Positions 9,131 to 21,067 of a DNA stretch of 64,000 nucleotides are shown piece by piece; the stretch's first letter is position 1; every line of letters begins with the position of its first letter. The stretch is from the NCBI GenBank assembly GCA_033439255.1, contig CM065891.1, positions 1,178,001 through 1,242,000 on the forward strand, read 5' to 3'. A program made the translations under genes and the position numbers. The notes under the pieces are model-generated. The model was given only the letters and a program-made list of their open reading frames with translations. It ran no database searches and was not told the DNA's origin. Source of the DNA: Hericium rajendrae. Its lineage: Eukaryota; Basidiomycota; Agaricomycetes; Russulales; Hericiaceae.

Positions 9131-11837
9131 ATGCCTCGGAAACCTACAGGAAACCCTCCCGGACGGCCCTCCTGGGCAGGAGGCATTCGTGGAGAGTTCC
9201 TTGAGGAACTTTTTCCCCAGTATAAGATCACCGTCGAGAAGGACCACAATAGCACCACGTCGTTCTTCAACCGAACCGCACGCTTGATGGTTAAAAAGTT
9301 TACCCTCAAAAAGGCCATCGAGGGTGAGCTTCCTGACAACCTCCCGGATGTGAGTCCATCTGCCGCGGATGAAGAGAGCGATGAGGAGGATTTGACGGAG
9401 GCCAAGCGCAAGGAGAAGTATGATAAGTTCATCGAGCTTCGTACCGTGAGTTCTATCGCCTTTCTTACTGTTAAAACGGTGGCCTGACTTGTAACAATTC
9501 CTATAGAAAATATTGAAGTGGTTTCCATATAGAATGCGAAAGCTGGAGGCTCAGGGAGGCTCTGGCGCTACCGACAGCAGTGGGGCCCAGGCAGCATTCA
9601 CCGCCTTGATCCGCCAACATGTCAAGCCTCCTCGCAAGGAGGCTGAACTTCATCTTTATTCTCGCCTACACTGGGAGGAGCGCATCAAGCCTGCCTTCGA
9701 GGCCGAGATGTCACGGCGTGGTCTGAACCCAGACAGGGCGAGCCGTGATATCAACCTGAAGAATGAAGTCACGCGCAACCAGTACCGGTATGCTGAGTCC
9801 GAAGAGTTCCGCGACGGCATCAAGGCCCTAGTGGAGGAACGCCACACGGCTGCCATGGCTGACTACAACAAGCACTTTGAGGAACCCATTGACGTGGAGG
9901 TGCAAGCTTGGTAAGTCCTTTAGCGACTACGAATAATAAGCTTGTTCTTATACAGTATCTTCCATGCAGGACCTTGAACTCTGCTTTCTTATTCCTACAA
10001 CCTTTGGCCGATATTGTCGCGCAGAGATATGGACAGGTCGCGACGATCCTGCTGACCGGGCCTGGTTCTGGAGATGGAAGTGAAGAGATAGACGTGTTGA
10101 GGTGAGCCTAAGTTCCATATTTTCTGTATCCAATGAATCCAGTTGTTTATGCCTTTCTATCTAGCGTTCACTCCAGTCATGTCCGCGGGGTAATAGATGA
10201 GATATGGCCCCAGTACGATTGCCAGGGGTTTAATCAAGCTTGCAACTCACTTAGAAACTTCGGGCAGGCCATCTTTGGTCCGTGATTATCTGATTATGTA
10301 TCTGATTTCACCACGCTAACTCAGTATCTTGGATAGCCGCCGCGGCCAATGCGGCTCGTGCATCTGACAATCCTTCTGAACCTTCGACTGTGGGTCCGGC
10401 CGATTCCAGCTCTACCGCAGGTCCGGCCAGTCCCAGCTCTACCGCAGGTCCGGCCAGTTCCAGCTCTACCGCGGGTCTGGCCATTCCCAGCATCATTGTT
10501 GACTCGCCTACCGACTCGCCGTCATCCTCGGTGGAGACACTAGTAAATGCTAGCACGGCTAATCTGCATATGGGACTTCTTCGGCCTCCATGTGGCAATG
10601 GCAGTAACGATGGATCTCACTCCCCCGGCACTAGCACAGATACTTTCGGGATCCCAAAAAGCAGGGTGCCACCTGGTGCATCCGGCGCGCCACCTGGTGC
10701 ATCTGGTGCACCAGCATCGACCACTCGGTTCAGCTCGAGCCCGGATCAAACACCGACAGCGTCGCCTGGATCAACGCCTCCCCCTACTCCAGCGCCCTCA
10801 CCTACGACGTCACCCACGAAGACGCACTCATCCACGATGACACCCACAATGACACCGACAGCTTCACGTCCGGTTTCCATGTCACCTTCGGCGTCGACTT
10901 CCCCTACAGTCTTCCATTCCCTTTCACGTGCTGGTCCTCGCCCTGCTGGTCCTCGCCCTGTTTTGCCTGTAGCGCAGTATCCCACTCGCCCTCTGGCAGC
11001 TCTGCTGTCTTCTACATCTGCTCAGTCAGTCAGCATGTCTCAAACGTCGACAAGCCTCGATTTCAACCCAGCCTCTACAGATAGTACAATGTGTTCTCGG
11101 GATTCGGTCGAGTCCGACATCTCTGAATGGATCTGCCCGGAGCTCACACAGCAACAAGGTCTCACTCCGAGCAAGACGTGGCCGAAGCCCTATGGCCAAG
11201 GCTACCGTTATCTGTTGGACCTGAACTTTGGCCGGGAGTGGGAGGCTTTGGTCTGCAGCCTCTTCGAGTACGATGTGTTGCACGATTTCAAGGTACGCTT
11301 GAACCATGTTCATGAGCCCGGAGTTGATTCACTAATATTCTTCTTTAGCCTCATGGCCCGGTGCTTAGACTCGGGACCCATCGCCGGCCCCCCGTTATCA
11401 GTGAATTCATTCAGTATGCTCGGGCATGGAAACACGACTATAAGGTTAGCAGTGTCGACTCCATGGACCAGAAGTTCTGGGCCTGGTGGACATGGATGCA
11501 ACCCGACGGTCGTGTTCGTGGCGACAAGTTTTTGGAGCCAAAGCAGAGCATGGACTGGTCTAAACTCGACGTCTCGGGTCAAAATGGTCTTCTCATGGTG
11601 CTCGCTGCTCTCACGTTCTGGGGCCAGGCCATATCAGTCTCTGACAAGCCAGAGGACATCAAGAGCTGGGTCGAGACTGTTCGTGACTTCGGAGCGGTGC
11701 TCAAGGTCATCACGCCTCGTAAGGGGGCTCTGAAATGCCGTTCGACAGCGTCCGAGTCGACTTCAATGATGCAGAAGGTGGTGAAAAAGGCCCGCAGGTG
11801 GGTTTCACTTATAGCGCGTCTCATCAGGGTGGAGTGA
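9131..11837 (+). CDS. Basidiomycete-expanded hypothetical protein (W-rich C-terminal domain)
   Basis: The first exon begins MPRKPTGNPPGRPSWAGGIR. It encodes a basic N-terminal part, an acidic patch (DEESDEEDLTE) and, after an intron at about 9447-9506, a conserved-looking region with HLYSRLHWEERIKPAFEAEM. Later exons contain VAQRYGQVATILLTGPG, then a long Ser/Pro/Thr-rich linker with three 27-bp repeats (GPASPSSTA type, about 10397-10480). The C-terminal block includes WEALVCSLFEYDVLHDF, FWAWWTWMQP and SGQNGLLMVLAALTFWGQ. This order of parts is one I associate with a widespread Agaricomycete family without known function. At least five GT-AG introns are plausible. The exact C-terminus after about 11800 is uncertain. 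Confidence 0.55.
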
Positions 11838-12273
11838 ATATCTTGGAGCAGGAAGTAACTCAAGGTCCAAACTTGTTCGAGTTTTTTTTTTGCATCTCAT
11901 TGTCTCTATATTCGGACGCCTCGATTGTTGCCCTCTTCTTGATTGCTTGTCCTCACGTCGTCTACAGTATTTCTTGACCAACTTGCTACTATTCGATATC
12001 ATCACTCGTAGTCCTTCTGAAGTTATGATCTTGCTCAATGCTATTCAGTCGTCTGATCAGTCTTTTCAGTAATAAAGTCACCCCTTGTTGACTTGGAGAA
12101 GATTTTCGAGTTGGAAGATTTTCAAGTGCGGACTTGAAAGATTTCGAGTACAAAAAGATAGATCACGTGAAAATGAGCATGTGACCTAAGTTGACTTCGC
12201 TCTGTAAATGTCCACTGTGTCAACAATTTCGAATTTCTGATATGTTCTTTATGCAAAACATATTCTATGCAAA
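11838..12273. other. A/T-rich intergenic sequence
   Basis: No gene is supported. The stretch is A/T-rich with a run of nine T near 11882 and leads into the 110-bp tandem repeat. Confidence 0.4.
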
Positions 12274-12603
12274 GGACTATTGAGACATTTGACAAAGATA
12301 GATTTGACATCACAGAATTTCCTTATTTGGAAATGTTTTTTTATGCAAAACATATTTTATGCAAACAAAATGTGAAACATACCGGACTATTGAGACATTT
12401 GACAAAGATAGATTTGACATCACAGAATTTCCTTATTTGGAAATGTTTTTTTATGCAAAACATATTTTATACAAACAAAATGTGAAACATACCGGACTAT
12501 TGAGACATTTGACAAAGATTGATTTGACATCACAGAATTTCCTTATTTGGAAATGTTTTTTTATGCAAAACATATTTTATGTGAAAACATATGAGGTCTC
12601 AAA
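12274..12603. repeat. 110-bp tandem repeat, three copies
   Basis: The unit starts GGACTATTGAGACATTTGAC at 12274, 12384 and 12494, exactly 110 bp apart, and includes CAGAATTTCCTTATTTGGAA and an A/T-rich end (TTTTTTTATGCAAAACATAT). The copies differ at only a few positions. Open frames through it simply repeat the same peptide in shifted frames. Confidence 0.9.
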
Positions 12604-12734
12604 TATCACATTTAGGCCCAATATACTGTTTATAGGTTGTTGGTACTTATTGTAACCTACCCTCCAATAAGTACTGGTATAGGTTATAATGTTATTACAG
12701 GGTCTGGTGCTTCATCTTTGCGCCCACCCCTTAC

Positions 12735-13953
12735 ATGCCCAGGCGACATCGAGCAGGCCCCGAACCCGCACGTCGCCTCGACCCGACCACTCCCAAAGCA
12801 AACTCGGACTCGAGCTTAGTTGGCACGAAGACCGAGAAGCGGAAGGAAAACCAGAGGCGCATTCGCAACGGCTTGGAGGCCCTAGCTCCGAAACCTCCAA
12901 CAGTTGTCAAACATGTGCATACGGGCTATAGGGGTACTGGTCCTCATCTCGCTGTGGGAGATACAGATATTTTGGATGCTGGGCGCTGGTATCGGCTCGT
13001 AAGTCATGCGTATCGAAAGCTTTTGACGTTCCTAACTTCTTCGATAGTGTGTTCCTGTCAGCCGCAAAGGTCCACGACGCTGCTTTGAGTGGCTCACCCC
13101 ACGCCTATCGCCAGATCTCATTTTTCGCACCGAACCGCTTGCATCTTGGTGGCTCATCAAGGATGAATTGAAGCCGAAGACGCGGGATCACCAAGCCTCG
13201 TCAGCTACTTCTGATGGTCGCCACAGTGCTACGGGATACCCATCCCTCACGAAGAACGATGATAGTGACTCCGATATGGAGTTCTGTGATACGCCATCAG
13301 TCGTACGCACGAAGTTGGATGACAGGCACCGTCGTGAGACTACTGATCAGGAAGCCTCGATTGAGATTTCCAACAGTGAAGACGAGGGTTTGCCACTGAG
13401 CGGCGTATGTGCTGCCACATCAAGCATAGTGGTACCTCGCAACGCAGGGAAGATGTCCACCCGATTGGTACATGCATCCAAGTCTCCTGAACTGGACGAC
13501 AATGTTGTTGTCACTATAATGGCATGGTATTCCGTAAGCTGATTCCTCGAATGATCTGCTTCCTTGACTGATAAATTTCAGGATGTTGATTCTCCATCAA
13601 TGGAAGCCTTGTGTGCCCGACGGGGAAAACGTCTTGTTCTCAATGATCACAAGCTGGCTTTGGGAGCAATAGGACTGGATGGACCTGTCGAGCAGTATGC
13701 GGAGTCTACACGGAAATGGCTGGCCTTGCGGTGGGATACCTCAGTAGCCGTGGTCGATGGAGGATTGGTACTCTTGCGCGCTCGGGGTGTAAGGCACATG
13801 ATCGATTGGGAGGACCATACTCAGCATTTTCTGGATGAAGGAGCATCCCGGGCTATGCGCGCCTCAGCCCATATGGCAGGGCCTTCCTCAGATTTCCGAT
13901 CGTCCTCCCCTTCCTTGCTATCTTCTCCAACAGATAGGATTAGGTGTCACTAG
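12735..13953 (+). CDS. Hypothetical protein, multi-exon
   Basis: The ATG at 12735 opens a basic N-terminal region (TKTEKRKENQRRIRNGLEAL) followed by GYRGTGPHLAVGDTDILDAG. Introns are plausible at about 12999-13048 and 13535-13581. The middle exon is acidic and Ser-rich (IEISNSEDEG), and the last contains RGKRLVLNDHKLALGAIGLD, then YAESTRKWLALRWDT. The stop is TAG at 13951. Only two or three introns are needed and the frame is otherwise open for over 1 kb, so a real gene is likely, but I do not recognise the family. Its neighbours are also multicopy basidiomycete-type genes. Confidence 0.45.
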
Positions 13954-14515
13954 TAATTTTTTTTTTCCATATATTAATTTCAATTCATTTGTATCTTACT
14001 GTACGCTTTACGATTGTCACATTATGCTTCACCGGCACCCCGCAGTTCGAGTTCTGGGAAACAAAACGATTGACTAATTTGTTCGAGAGCAGATCCCCGC
14101 CGGTCATCCAATCCCTGTTCATGCGGCAAAATGACGATGAATAGAATCGGTTAGCGGATAATCGGATTGGTGGACCAAAGCGCTCTGCCTCGTTGGCCAT
14201 GTGGACTCGGGATCGGTGGACTGGCTCCGGATGGATTGTCTTCGACAATAGTACGCAACCATTGTTCATCGTGCTGCGGATTTATCCTTTTGTAGTGCGC
14301 AGATCATGGAGCAGGCCGCATCGTAAGCATCATGGATTGACGTGAATACAAGAACAATCGTACGTTGCCACCTTGAAACAATAGAGTCGTACTTATCTAT
14401 ATAAGCAGTGCACTGTAGTGTGCGCGCTTTCCCTGCCCCTTGACTATCATCCATTTCTGAAAGTACCGTTATTGCCCCCCTGTCCACTCTCCATTGCTTA
14501 ACGCGCATCGGTCCC
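13954..14515. other. Intergenic region
   Basis: No gene is supported. The last 120 bases hold a TATA-like TATCTATATAAGCAG at about 14395, followed by a C-rich stretch and the ATG at 14516, compatible with a promoter. Confidence 0.4.
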
Positions 14516-15959
14516 ATGGCTTCAGTCAACATGGACAATGGCAGTGTCGCGAAGGCAGGCTCCCTTACTGATGAACAAAAGCAATGGCTCCGAACGAAGT
14601 ATCTCCCCGACTTTCTTGCGTTACAAGATAACACACTTGCGAAGGGAGATCAGTCTAATTGGGTAAGGCAGACAGTCCTGGATGACTTCCACAACCACTT
14701 CATGAAAACCACGAGTCGTACGGAAGTTTTTGAGGTATGTCTTAGATTACTGATGTTCGCCTTCACATTTCTCATATGTCTTCTATGTACAGAAAATCAA
14801 GTGATGGTTCTACAATTGAGGGTCCAAAGCTGGGAAGATCAGGCCACTGGTGGTGAAGCCACCGAAGAAGCCAAGGCAGACGAACGGGGAGTTCTTGTTT
14901 CGTCTTGCGGAGGCCGTTCAAATACGCGATGGAATGCAAGATCTCCGTGAGAAGACTGGCGAGCAAGACAACCTCAAGTTGTGGAGGCAAGCGGCAAGGG
15001 ATAGTTGGCTGGAGCTCACGCCAGATGAGCAAGCGGAGTGGCATGCGAAGGCTGGGCAACAGAACGAGGAGCGCAACAAGCCTCTGCCTGTGAAACACAT
15101 TTACGAGTGAGTACGATCTTCATTGAATGCCGTGGGGATGTTACTAATCGCTCACTTCGTCAAATAGTAACCAACCTGGTGTTCTCCCTGCTGTTGTAGG
15201 TGCACTTGCACCGTTGTGCGGGTACGATTGGAACCAATACAGCGACATGGTATTTTTCGTTCAAGGTGCATTCAGAAATGCCGAGGGGCGAATCAAAACA
15301 TTCCAGTGCGTACTGTTTTATCACGCTGCTGCTTTCGAATGCCAGCTCATGCGCTATGGCTGTATGCAGCACCTCGGTGCAAGATGGTCCTATAGGCTTC
15401 AGGGCAGATAGTATCGATGGTTATAAAAACGGATTCCGACGGCAGTTCAAGGAATGGGTGGAGGAAGTCCTTCCAGGTATGTATTATGCCTTTTCTGTCA
15501 TCCTTTCGACACTGATCGTGCTGCCAGTTCGGGAAAGCGAAGAGCCCGAAGACGATACACATGGTAGCATTCAATTTGATTCAAGCGGGCGCCCCATCTG
15601 AGAAATGATATTTTTATATAGCCCAGTATTGCTTTATATGTCCTATCATAGCACTATGAGATCTATCATTATCTATGTAGCTACCCTTCTCAACTATATA
15701 AGGCTATGAAGCCTGTCATAGCTTCCATAGCAGTAGTTACACACTATACAGAGCTATATATTTCTAAGAGGCAGCTATAGCTGCTATATAAATTCACTGA
15801 CTTGCTATGGTCCCTATGGTCCCTATGATCCCTACAGTAAGTGAGGTATGAATATACTATCTCAAGTCAACCAGGTACAAAAAAAAATCAATTATATTTG
15901 AATATGGGTACTAGTAAAATCAAGTATACTACTAGTATGAACAATGCAGCATGCATGGT

Positions 15960-17130
15960 CATGCGCGGATTCACAGGCTGAGCCATGCCCCGCAGACAAG
16001 GGCGCGCACGTGCACGAGGCGCGGCGCGATAGTCATGCACGTGGTACGGTAGTCGTGCACGTGGCATGGCGATCGTGCATGAGGCGCAGTGGGCCAGTGC
16101 GCCAGGCACGGCGTGCGCGACGGCCGTGGCGAGGTGCGGAGACCGTGCGGATGGCGTGGCGGCCGTGCGCGCCGGTATCGGGCTGCAGCGGGCCCGTAAG
16201 CGAGACGCGGGAGGTGTCGCAAGATGCGGCGGGCGGCGGGCCCATGCGCGAGGTGCGGCGGTCGTGGGGCGCGGGGCTGCCGCTAGATCGTGCACGAGGC
16301 GCGGAGGTGGGCATACTCGAGTCGCCGGGCTGTGATAGGCCCGTATGCGAGGCGCGGCGGGTATGGACGAGGCGATGGCCCGTGCGCGAGGCGCGTCGGA
16401 CGTGCGCGGGGCATGGAGCTCCCTCTGGCTCGTTGCGCGAGGTACCCCGGGGCGCGGTGACCGTGTACGGGGTGTGGCGGTCGTCCGCGATGTGCGGCGG
16501 TCGTTCGCGGGATACTACAGGCGTCGCGGGTCCTGGGTATGTCGCGGGTGGCATAAGCGATGCGCGGGAGGCCTGGGCGAGGTGCAGAGGACGTGGGCGA
16601 GGCGTGGGGAACGTGGACGAGGCGCAAGGCGCGTGGGCAAGACGCAGCGAGCATGTCCGCCGGGCGCTGGCTCGTATGCAAGGTGCGGCGGGGTACGGCG
16701 CGGCATGGCGGGCGTGCGCGAGGCACCGGGCTCGTGCACGACGCAGAGGCCTGCGCACGACGCACCGGGGCCCGCGTGCGAGCACGCCTCGCACGGCCAC
16801 GCACGACGTGCACGCGTGCGTGTGCTGGCTGGCATGCCCGCGCGCGGCCGTGGACATCTGCCGGCCATGCGTTCGCTGGCATGCACAGCACGGCGGGCTT
16901 CCGTGGCCTGGGCCCGTGCGCGAGACGGGGAGGCAGCGTGCGGCATGCCTGGCCCATGCGCGAGGTGACGGGCTGCCGACGCGTCGTGCGCGGTGTGTGC
17001 GGCGGCGGAATCGGGGTGGGCAGCGGAATCGGAGGTGGTCGACGGGGTGTGGTGGTGGAATCGGGGTTGGATCGACAGGGGAGAGGCGGCGGCGGGAGGC
17101 GAGTGGATGGGAGAGGGCAGCAAGGGTGAG
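15960..17130. repeat. GC-rich degenerate minisatellite
   Basis: The segment is strongly GC-rich and built from degenerate copies of a unit containing GTGCGCGAGGCGCGGCG, with variants such as GCATGAGGCGCAG and GGGCCCGTGCGC. Long open frames exist on both strands at once (about 400 codons forward, 380 codons reverse), with Arg/Ala/Gly-rich products, as expected when stop codons are rare. I do not treat these as genes. Confidence 0.75.
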
Positions 17131-17304
17131 AGTATCGCTCGAATGAGCGATACTCCCTATATTAGCACGAAGAAACAATAGAGAAGTTTTTTTTTACTCA
17201 CCTAAGGGGCCCTCGTCACCCTGTTACCCTCCTTCGATGTTCGTTTGACGGGAGAGGACGGAGGGAGGGAAGGAGGAGAGGGAGGGCAGTGGTTGGTGTC
17301 GAAG

Positions 17305-17395
17305 GGTGGAAGTTCGAGTTGAACACTCGAACTTCGACGTGCGTTTCGGTGGTTCAGCCACCGAATGCGCGCGAGTTCGAATGTCTCGAGCATAG
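17305..17395. other. Two adjacent perfect hairpins
   Basis: GAAGTTCGAGT and ACTCGAACTTC form 11-bp arms around a 5-base loop (about 17309-17335). TTCGGTGG and CCACCGAA form 8-bp arms around TTCAG (about 17345-17365). They sit inside the insertion. No tRNA or 5S signature is present around them. Confidence 0.5.
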
Positions 17396-17639
17396 TAAAT
17401 CAAATAAAATAGGAAAAAATCAAAGAAAAAGACGGTAGATACATTTCATTAAAAGGATGCGACTTAATGAGCTTAGTATCTAGCTACTGTACTACAAGCT
17501 ACCGGGCAGCGACACGAACCTAATGATGTCTGCCGCCTTAGCCTCTGATGCAGCATCCGGCAGTGCCCGGGCCGAGTCGCGTCACTCACATTTGGTGCTC
17601 CGCTCGCCACGTCTATATAAGGCGTGCGCGACGCGCTGT

Positions 17640-17970
17640 CTCTCTCTCTTCCCTACCACTATCATCTCTCGTCTTTCATCATTCTCTCCTCTTGTGCTTC
17701 AACTTTCTTATACTCGGTAAGTTGTTATGTTGTTTTCTTGTCTAATAACCCTATTGTTTATTGTAGACTTTACATTTTCGCTTTTATTTCCTTAGGTAAG
17801 TCTTATGTTTTTATCTATATCTTTATCTTGTATACTCATTTGTTGACTTGTAGATTATTTTCGCTTTTTTTCTTATCTTTGAAGTCAGTCTTATCTTATC
17901 TCTTATGTTTATCTTTTATCTGATGTTTATCTTTTATCTTATCTTATCTTTTAGTTTTATCTTATTTTGT
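17640..17970. repeat. Pyrimidine-rich low-complexity tract (TTATC type)
   Basis: The plus strand is rich in T and C, going from CTCTCTCTCTTCCC to repeated TATCTTTTATCT and TTATCTTATC words. It lies within the insertion and has no coding potential. Confidence 0.7.
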
Positions 17971-20027
17971 AGTATATCATAGATTTGTAGTAGTGGTTGT
18001 GGTAATTAAGTACTGTTTGAAATATAATGCTTTTAAGATTTCGATGTTTTAAATATCTCAGATGTGTTATAGTGATTTTATTTTATTGTTAAGTTTATAG
18101 CATTCTTTGAGCAAAATTATTAGTAAAGATAACAAAGAGTAAATAGCAATCTTACTAGCTAGATATAGTATGATACCAAAGATAAATCATATAGCTAATA
18201 TAGCTATGATAATCACCATATACTATAGCAGCTATGACAGCTATTGTTTTATAATAGATGACTATGATAGCTATGATAGTTACTGTCTCACCCTATGATA
18301 GCTATGATAGCTTATGATAGCTCTATATAGATTGTCTTGCTGCTATGAGGGGCTATGTAGAAAAGGAGACTGCTATGGCCCTATCAGAGCTATATAGGCT
18401 ACATAGTGCTATATACCACTGTTAAATTTTTCAGATGCCGATACTACCTCCCTTGGAAATGGAAACCATCACGCCCCTCGATCTAGGCAAAGTCCTTCAG
18501 GAAGTCTTTGAAGGGTTATGGGGTATGCAATATGTTCTTCGCATCCACTTCAATTACTTAAAATGTGCTGCTTCTTAGCTCGTTGTGCACCGAAGGGGGC
18601 AGGGCACAAGAAGGTCCCATGGGCACTCATTAACGAGCACAGAGCCGCCTTCATCAGGAATGCAAAAGAGTTCAGCAATTTCAAGACTCTGGAACTGACG
18701 AAGATGAATCCGCGCGACGTTTTCGGGCTCGCTGACATCATTCAAAATGCGAGTGCAGACGAGCCATATCCATTCGCATTCATTGTAGAGAATGAGGCAC
18801 GTCAGCTTCTGGGCCTAGGTACTGGTGTTCGGGAGGACAGTCCTGGGACTGATCGCCTGCCCTCACGGCCACTCTCTCCAACACCACCCCCACCTCCTCC
18901 CCCACGTCCCGTACCGGTACCTGCGCGGAAGCCTCAACCTGTGAAGACAACTGTGACATCGCAGCCCGCAGCGCCCGATGATGCTCTGCGAACTCCAGTT
19001 CGTGGCGGAATATCTACAAGGCAAGATACAACTCCAGTGCAGCAACCACTACGGGCACCAGGTCCTTCACAAGCATCTTGAGTGCGTACACCTGTGCCTA
19101 TCGCCAGTATATCCACGATGCCTGCTGTGCGTCATTCGGAATCTGCAAGCGAAGACATCGGACCTTCTGAGGCTGAGGAGTCTGCGCTAGAGGTCGAGTC
19201 GGCATTGGAGGTAGACGAGTTAGTATCGTCACGAAACCAGACTAAGGAGCTGAGGCCCACGTCGCCCCCGAATTCTGCTGCTGCTGCCGCCGCTGACAAC
19301 GATGACGAGGGTGACGATGACGAGGATGATGATGATGACACCAAGCAGGACGCTGCTGCCGCTGCCACCATCGACACCGGCCGACACGCAGACAGGATGA
19401 CGCCAAGGAATCGGTGCATTAACCAGGCTAGCAAGTCTTCCGGCCATCAAGACAAAGATGACCAGCCATCGGACAAACGACGTCAGCACGCCGTATCGGA
19501 GAAACACACGGAAGCAGTGGCAGAGAGGCGGACTTCGACTCGCGGAGCTGCAAAGTGCAAGGCGGATGAAGAGCAGCAACCTGCAAGGCCGAAGTGAGTC
19601 ACGAAGCACAAGGCTCAGGAAGAGGAGCTCGCTCTTGTGCAGCCTTCAAAGCCGAAGCGAGGCACAAAGCGCAAGGCTAACGAAGATGAGTCGGTCACCG
19701 AAGAGCCCGCGAAGCGAAAAAGAGGGCAAGAAACGTATGTACTCCTTTTATCACTTACTGTAAACCGATTCTGACATTGTTCTAGTGCAACAAGCAATGG
19801 AAGGAAGCCTGTGATGTGCAAGAGCGCCAAGAACAATGATACACAGGCCGGCACCTCTGCCCCTCGTCGGTCAACACGGTCAGTATCAGACTTACAACTA
19901 CATGATCTTATCTAACGGCATATGTTCAGCATGAAATAAGGCTTACAAGGGTTCTGCGAGGTCATATAGTATTCCTTGCCAACATGTATGTACTGTCTGG
20001 TCAGATGATTTTGGTTAGTGTCAGATG

Positions 20028-20480
20028 GGATTCGATGACGTGGGATTCGATGAAGTCGGATTCGATGAAGTCGGATTCGTTGAAGTCGGATTCGTTGACG
20101 TCGGATTCATTGACGTCAGATGGGATGAAGTCGGATAGGATGAAGTCGGATGGGATGATGGTTGGATTGAATGAGGGCCTGGTATCGGATTGGATGGGAT
20201 TGTAGAGATCGGATGCCATTGGATATATTTGTATGGGTTCGGATTGATTTGAATCGCACAAGTTGGATTAACGGATAATATGTGAGCTTGTAGGATCAGA
20301 TTATGACTTAGGATTGGATTGGATTGATCCATGAGAGTAGATTGTATATAATCATGGTGCTCAGATTGGATTGGATTGGATTAATCTATTATATTTTGAC
20401 TGCCCTATTCTCATCTGATTAATAGTGTGTGCAGAATATTGGATCCGATTGGATTGGATTATATGAGATTGTAACAATGG
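20028..20480. repeat. 15-bp tandem repeat followed by GGATT-rich sequence
   Basis: About nine units of 15 bp, consensus TCGGATTCGATGAAG, run from about 20028 to 20165 (translated they give a repeated SDSMK-type peptide). They are followed by imperfect GGATT repeats, for example GGATTGGATTGGATT near 20370. The pattern is not telomeric TTAGGG. Confidence 0.85.
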
Positions 20481-21067
20481 ATACATCTCTAAACATATCG
20501 GATTATATTTATATAGGGTGGGTAACTGCCTTAGAACTTGTGGGTTGGATCAATCCATAACCCCTTACAACTTATGGGTTGGATTAATCCTATGATATGC
20601 ATAAGGTGCGTACATGAGGAGCAGTGCGGCCTTTTAGATGTCGCCATGCAGTGCTTGGGTGGATGAGAAGATTGCAGCCGCAGCTGCAACGAACCTGTTT
20701 GGGCTTTGGCGCCTTCTTCAATCTCGGTGGCATATCTTCTATCGTTCAGGAAGTACGTCAACTTAGAGAAAAAATCAACACATAGCAGAAGTAAGAGAAG
20801 TCAAGTACTCACCAAGGACTGTCGAGCTAGAGGATAACTGAGATAGACAGAGGCAAACTGGTTTCGGAGCGGCCGGAGCGCACGCCTGCCCGCGCGTGTC
20901 TCTGCATGACAACACAATTTGACTTTTCAGCATGCGCTGATGCGCCGATGTGGCAACCATTTGTTCTACCTGCAACAACATCTCTGTTGTTCAGTTCGTT
21001 TTTATGATAATCTCTCTATACTCGTCACTTACCACGCTTTTTGCCAAACGGCCTTAGGATTGACCCC
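20481..21067. other. Intergenic region
   Basis: No gene is supported. A 17-bp direct repeat, ACTTATGGGTTGGATTAATCC-like, occurs near 20535 and 20570. Short minus-strand frames at 20531-20981 may be decayed exons but show no recognisable motif. Confidence 0.35.

Larger units (their letters stand above)
15602..18434. mobile_element. Putative 2.8-kb insertion splitting the 14516 gene
   Basis: The two halves of the surrounding reading frame, ending GRPI and restarting MPILPP, are separated by non-coding DNA. Both edges are A/T-rich and dense in GCTATATA, TATCATAGC and CTATGATAGC words (15610-15830 and 18150-18420). TATATAGC at 15615-15622 is answered by GCTATATA at 18408-18415, each about 13-20 bp inside the edge. 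The interior has the GC-rich repeat, two hairpins and a pyrimidine-rich tract. No transposase is visible and no clear target duplication is found, so a non-autonomous element or composite insertion is an inference. Confidence 0.4.
14516..19939 (+). pseudogene. Broken basidiomycete-type hypothetical gene with TGA nonsense codons and an insertion
   Basis: The gene begins MASVNMDNGSVAKAGSLTDE. Its exons read TKYLPDFLALQ, EKIK, FRLAEAVQIRDGMQDLREKT, GALAPLCGYDWNQYSDMVFF, and IQFDSSGRPI up to a stop at 15599. The second half resumes after an acceptor at 18434 with MPILPPLEMETITPLDLGKV, continues through a Pro-rich region, a long acidic stretch near 19300-19350 and a basic tail, and ends STRMK at 19939. 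In-frame TGA codons interrupt it at 14802, 14817, 19079 and 19595. At 19595 the internal repeat shows the original codon: PK-stop-VTKHKA here against PKRGTKRKA about 55 bp downstream, where the codon is CGA. The 15602-18434 segment separates the halves. The family is one I associate with repeated genes in Agaricomycetes; function unknown. Confidence 0.55.

Noticed and set aside
15944-17178. Long Arg/Ala-rich proteins on both strands
   Set aside because: Overlapping antisense frames in GC-rich degenerate repeats with no domain; stop-poor composition explains them.
17305-17395. tRNA gene suggested by GAGTTCGAATG
   Set aside because: No acceptor stem, anticodon arm or B-box in the correct positions; only two simple hairpins are present.
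20300-20480. Telomere-like repeat
   Set aside because: The unit is GGATT, not TTAGGG, is imperfect, and lies within gene-bearing DNA.
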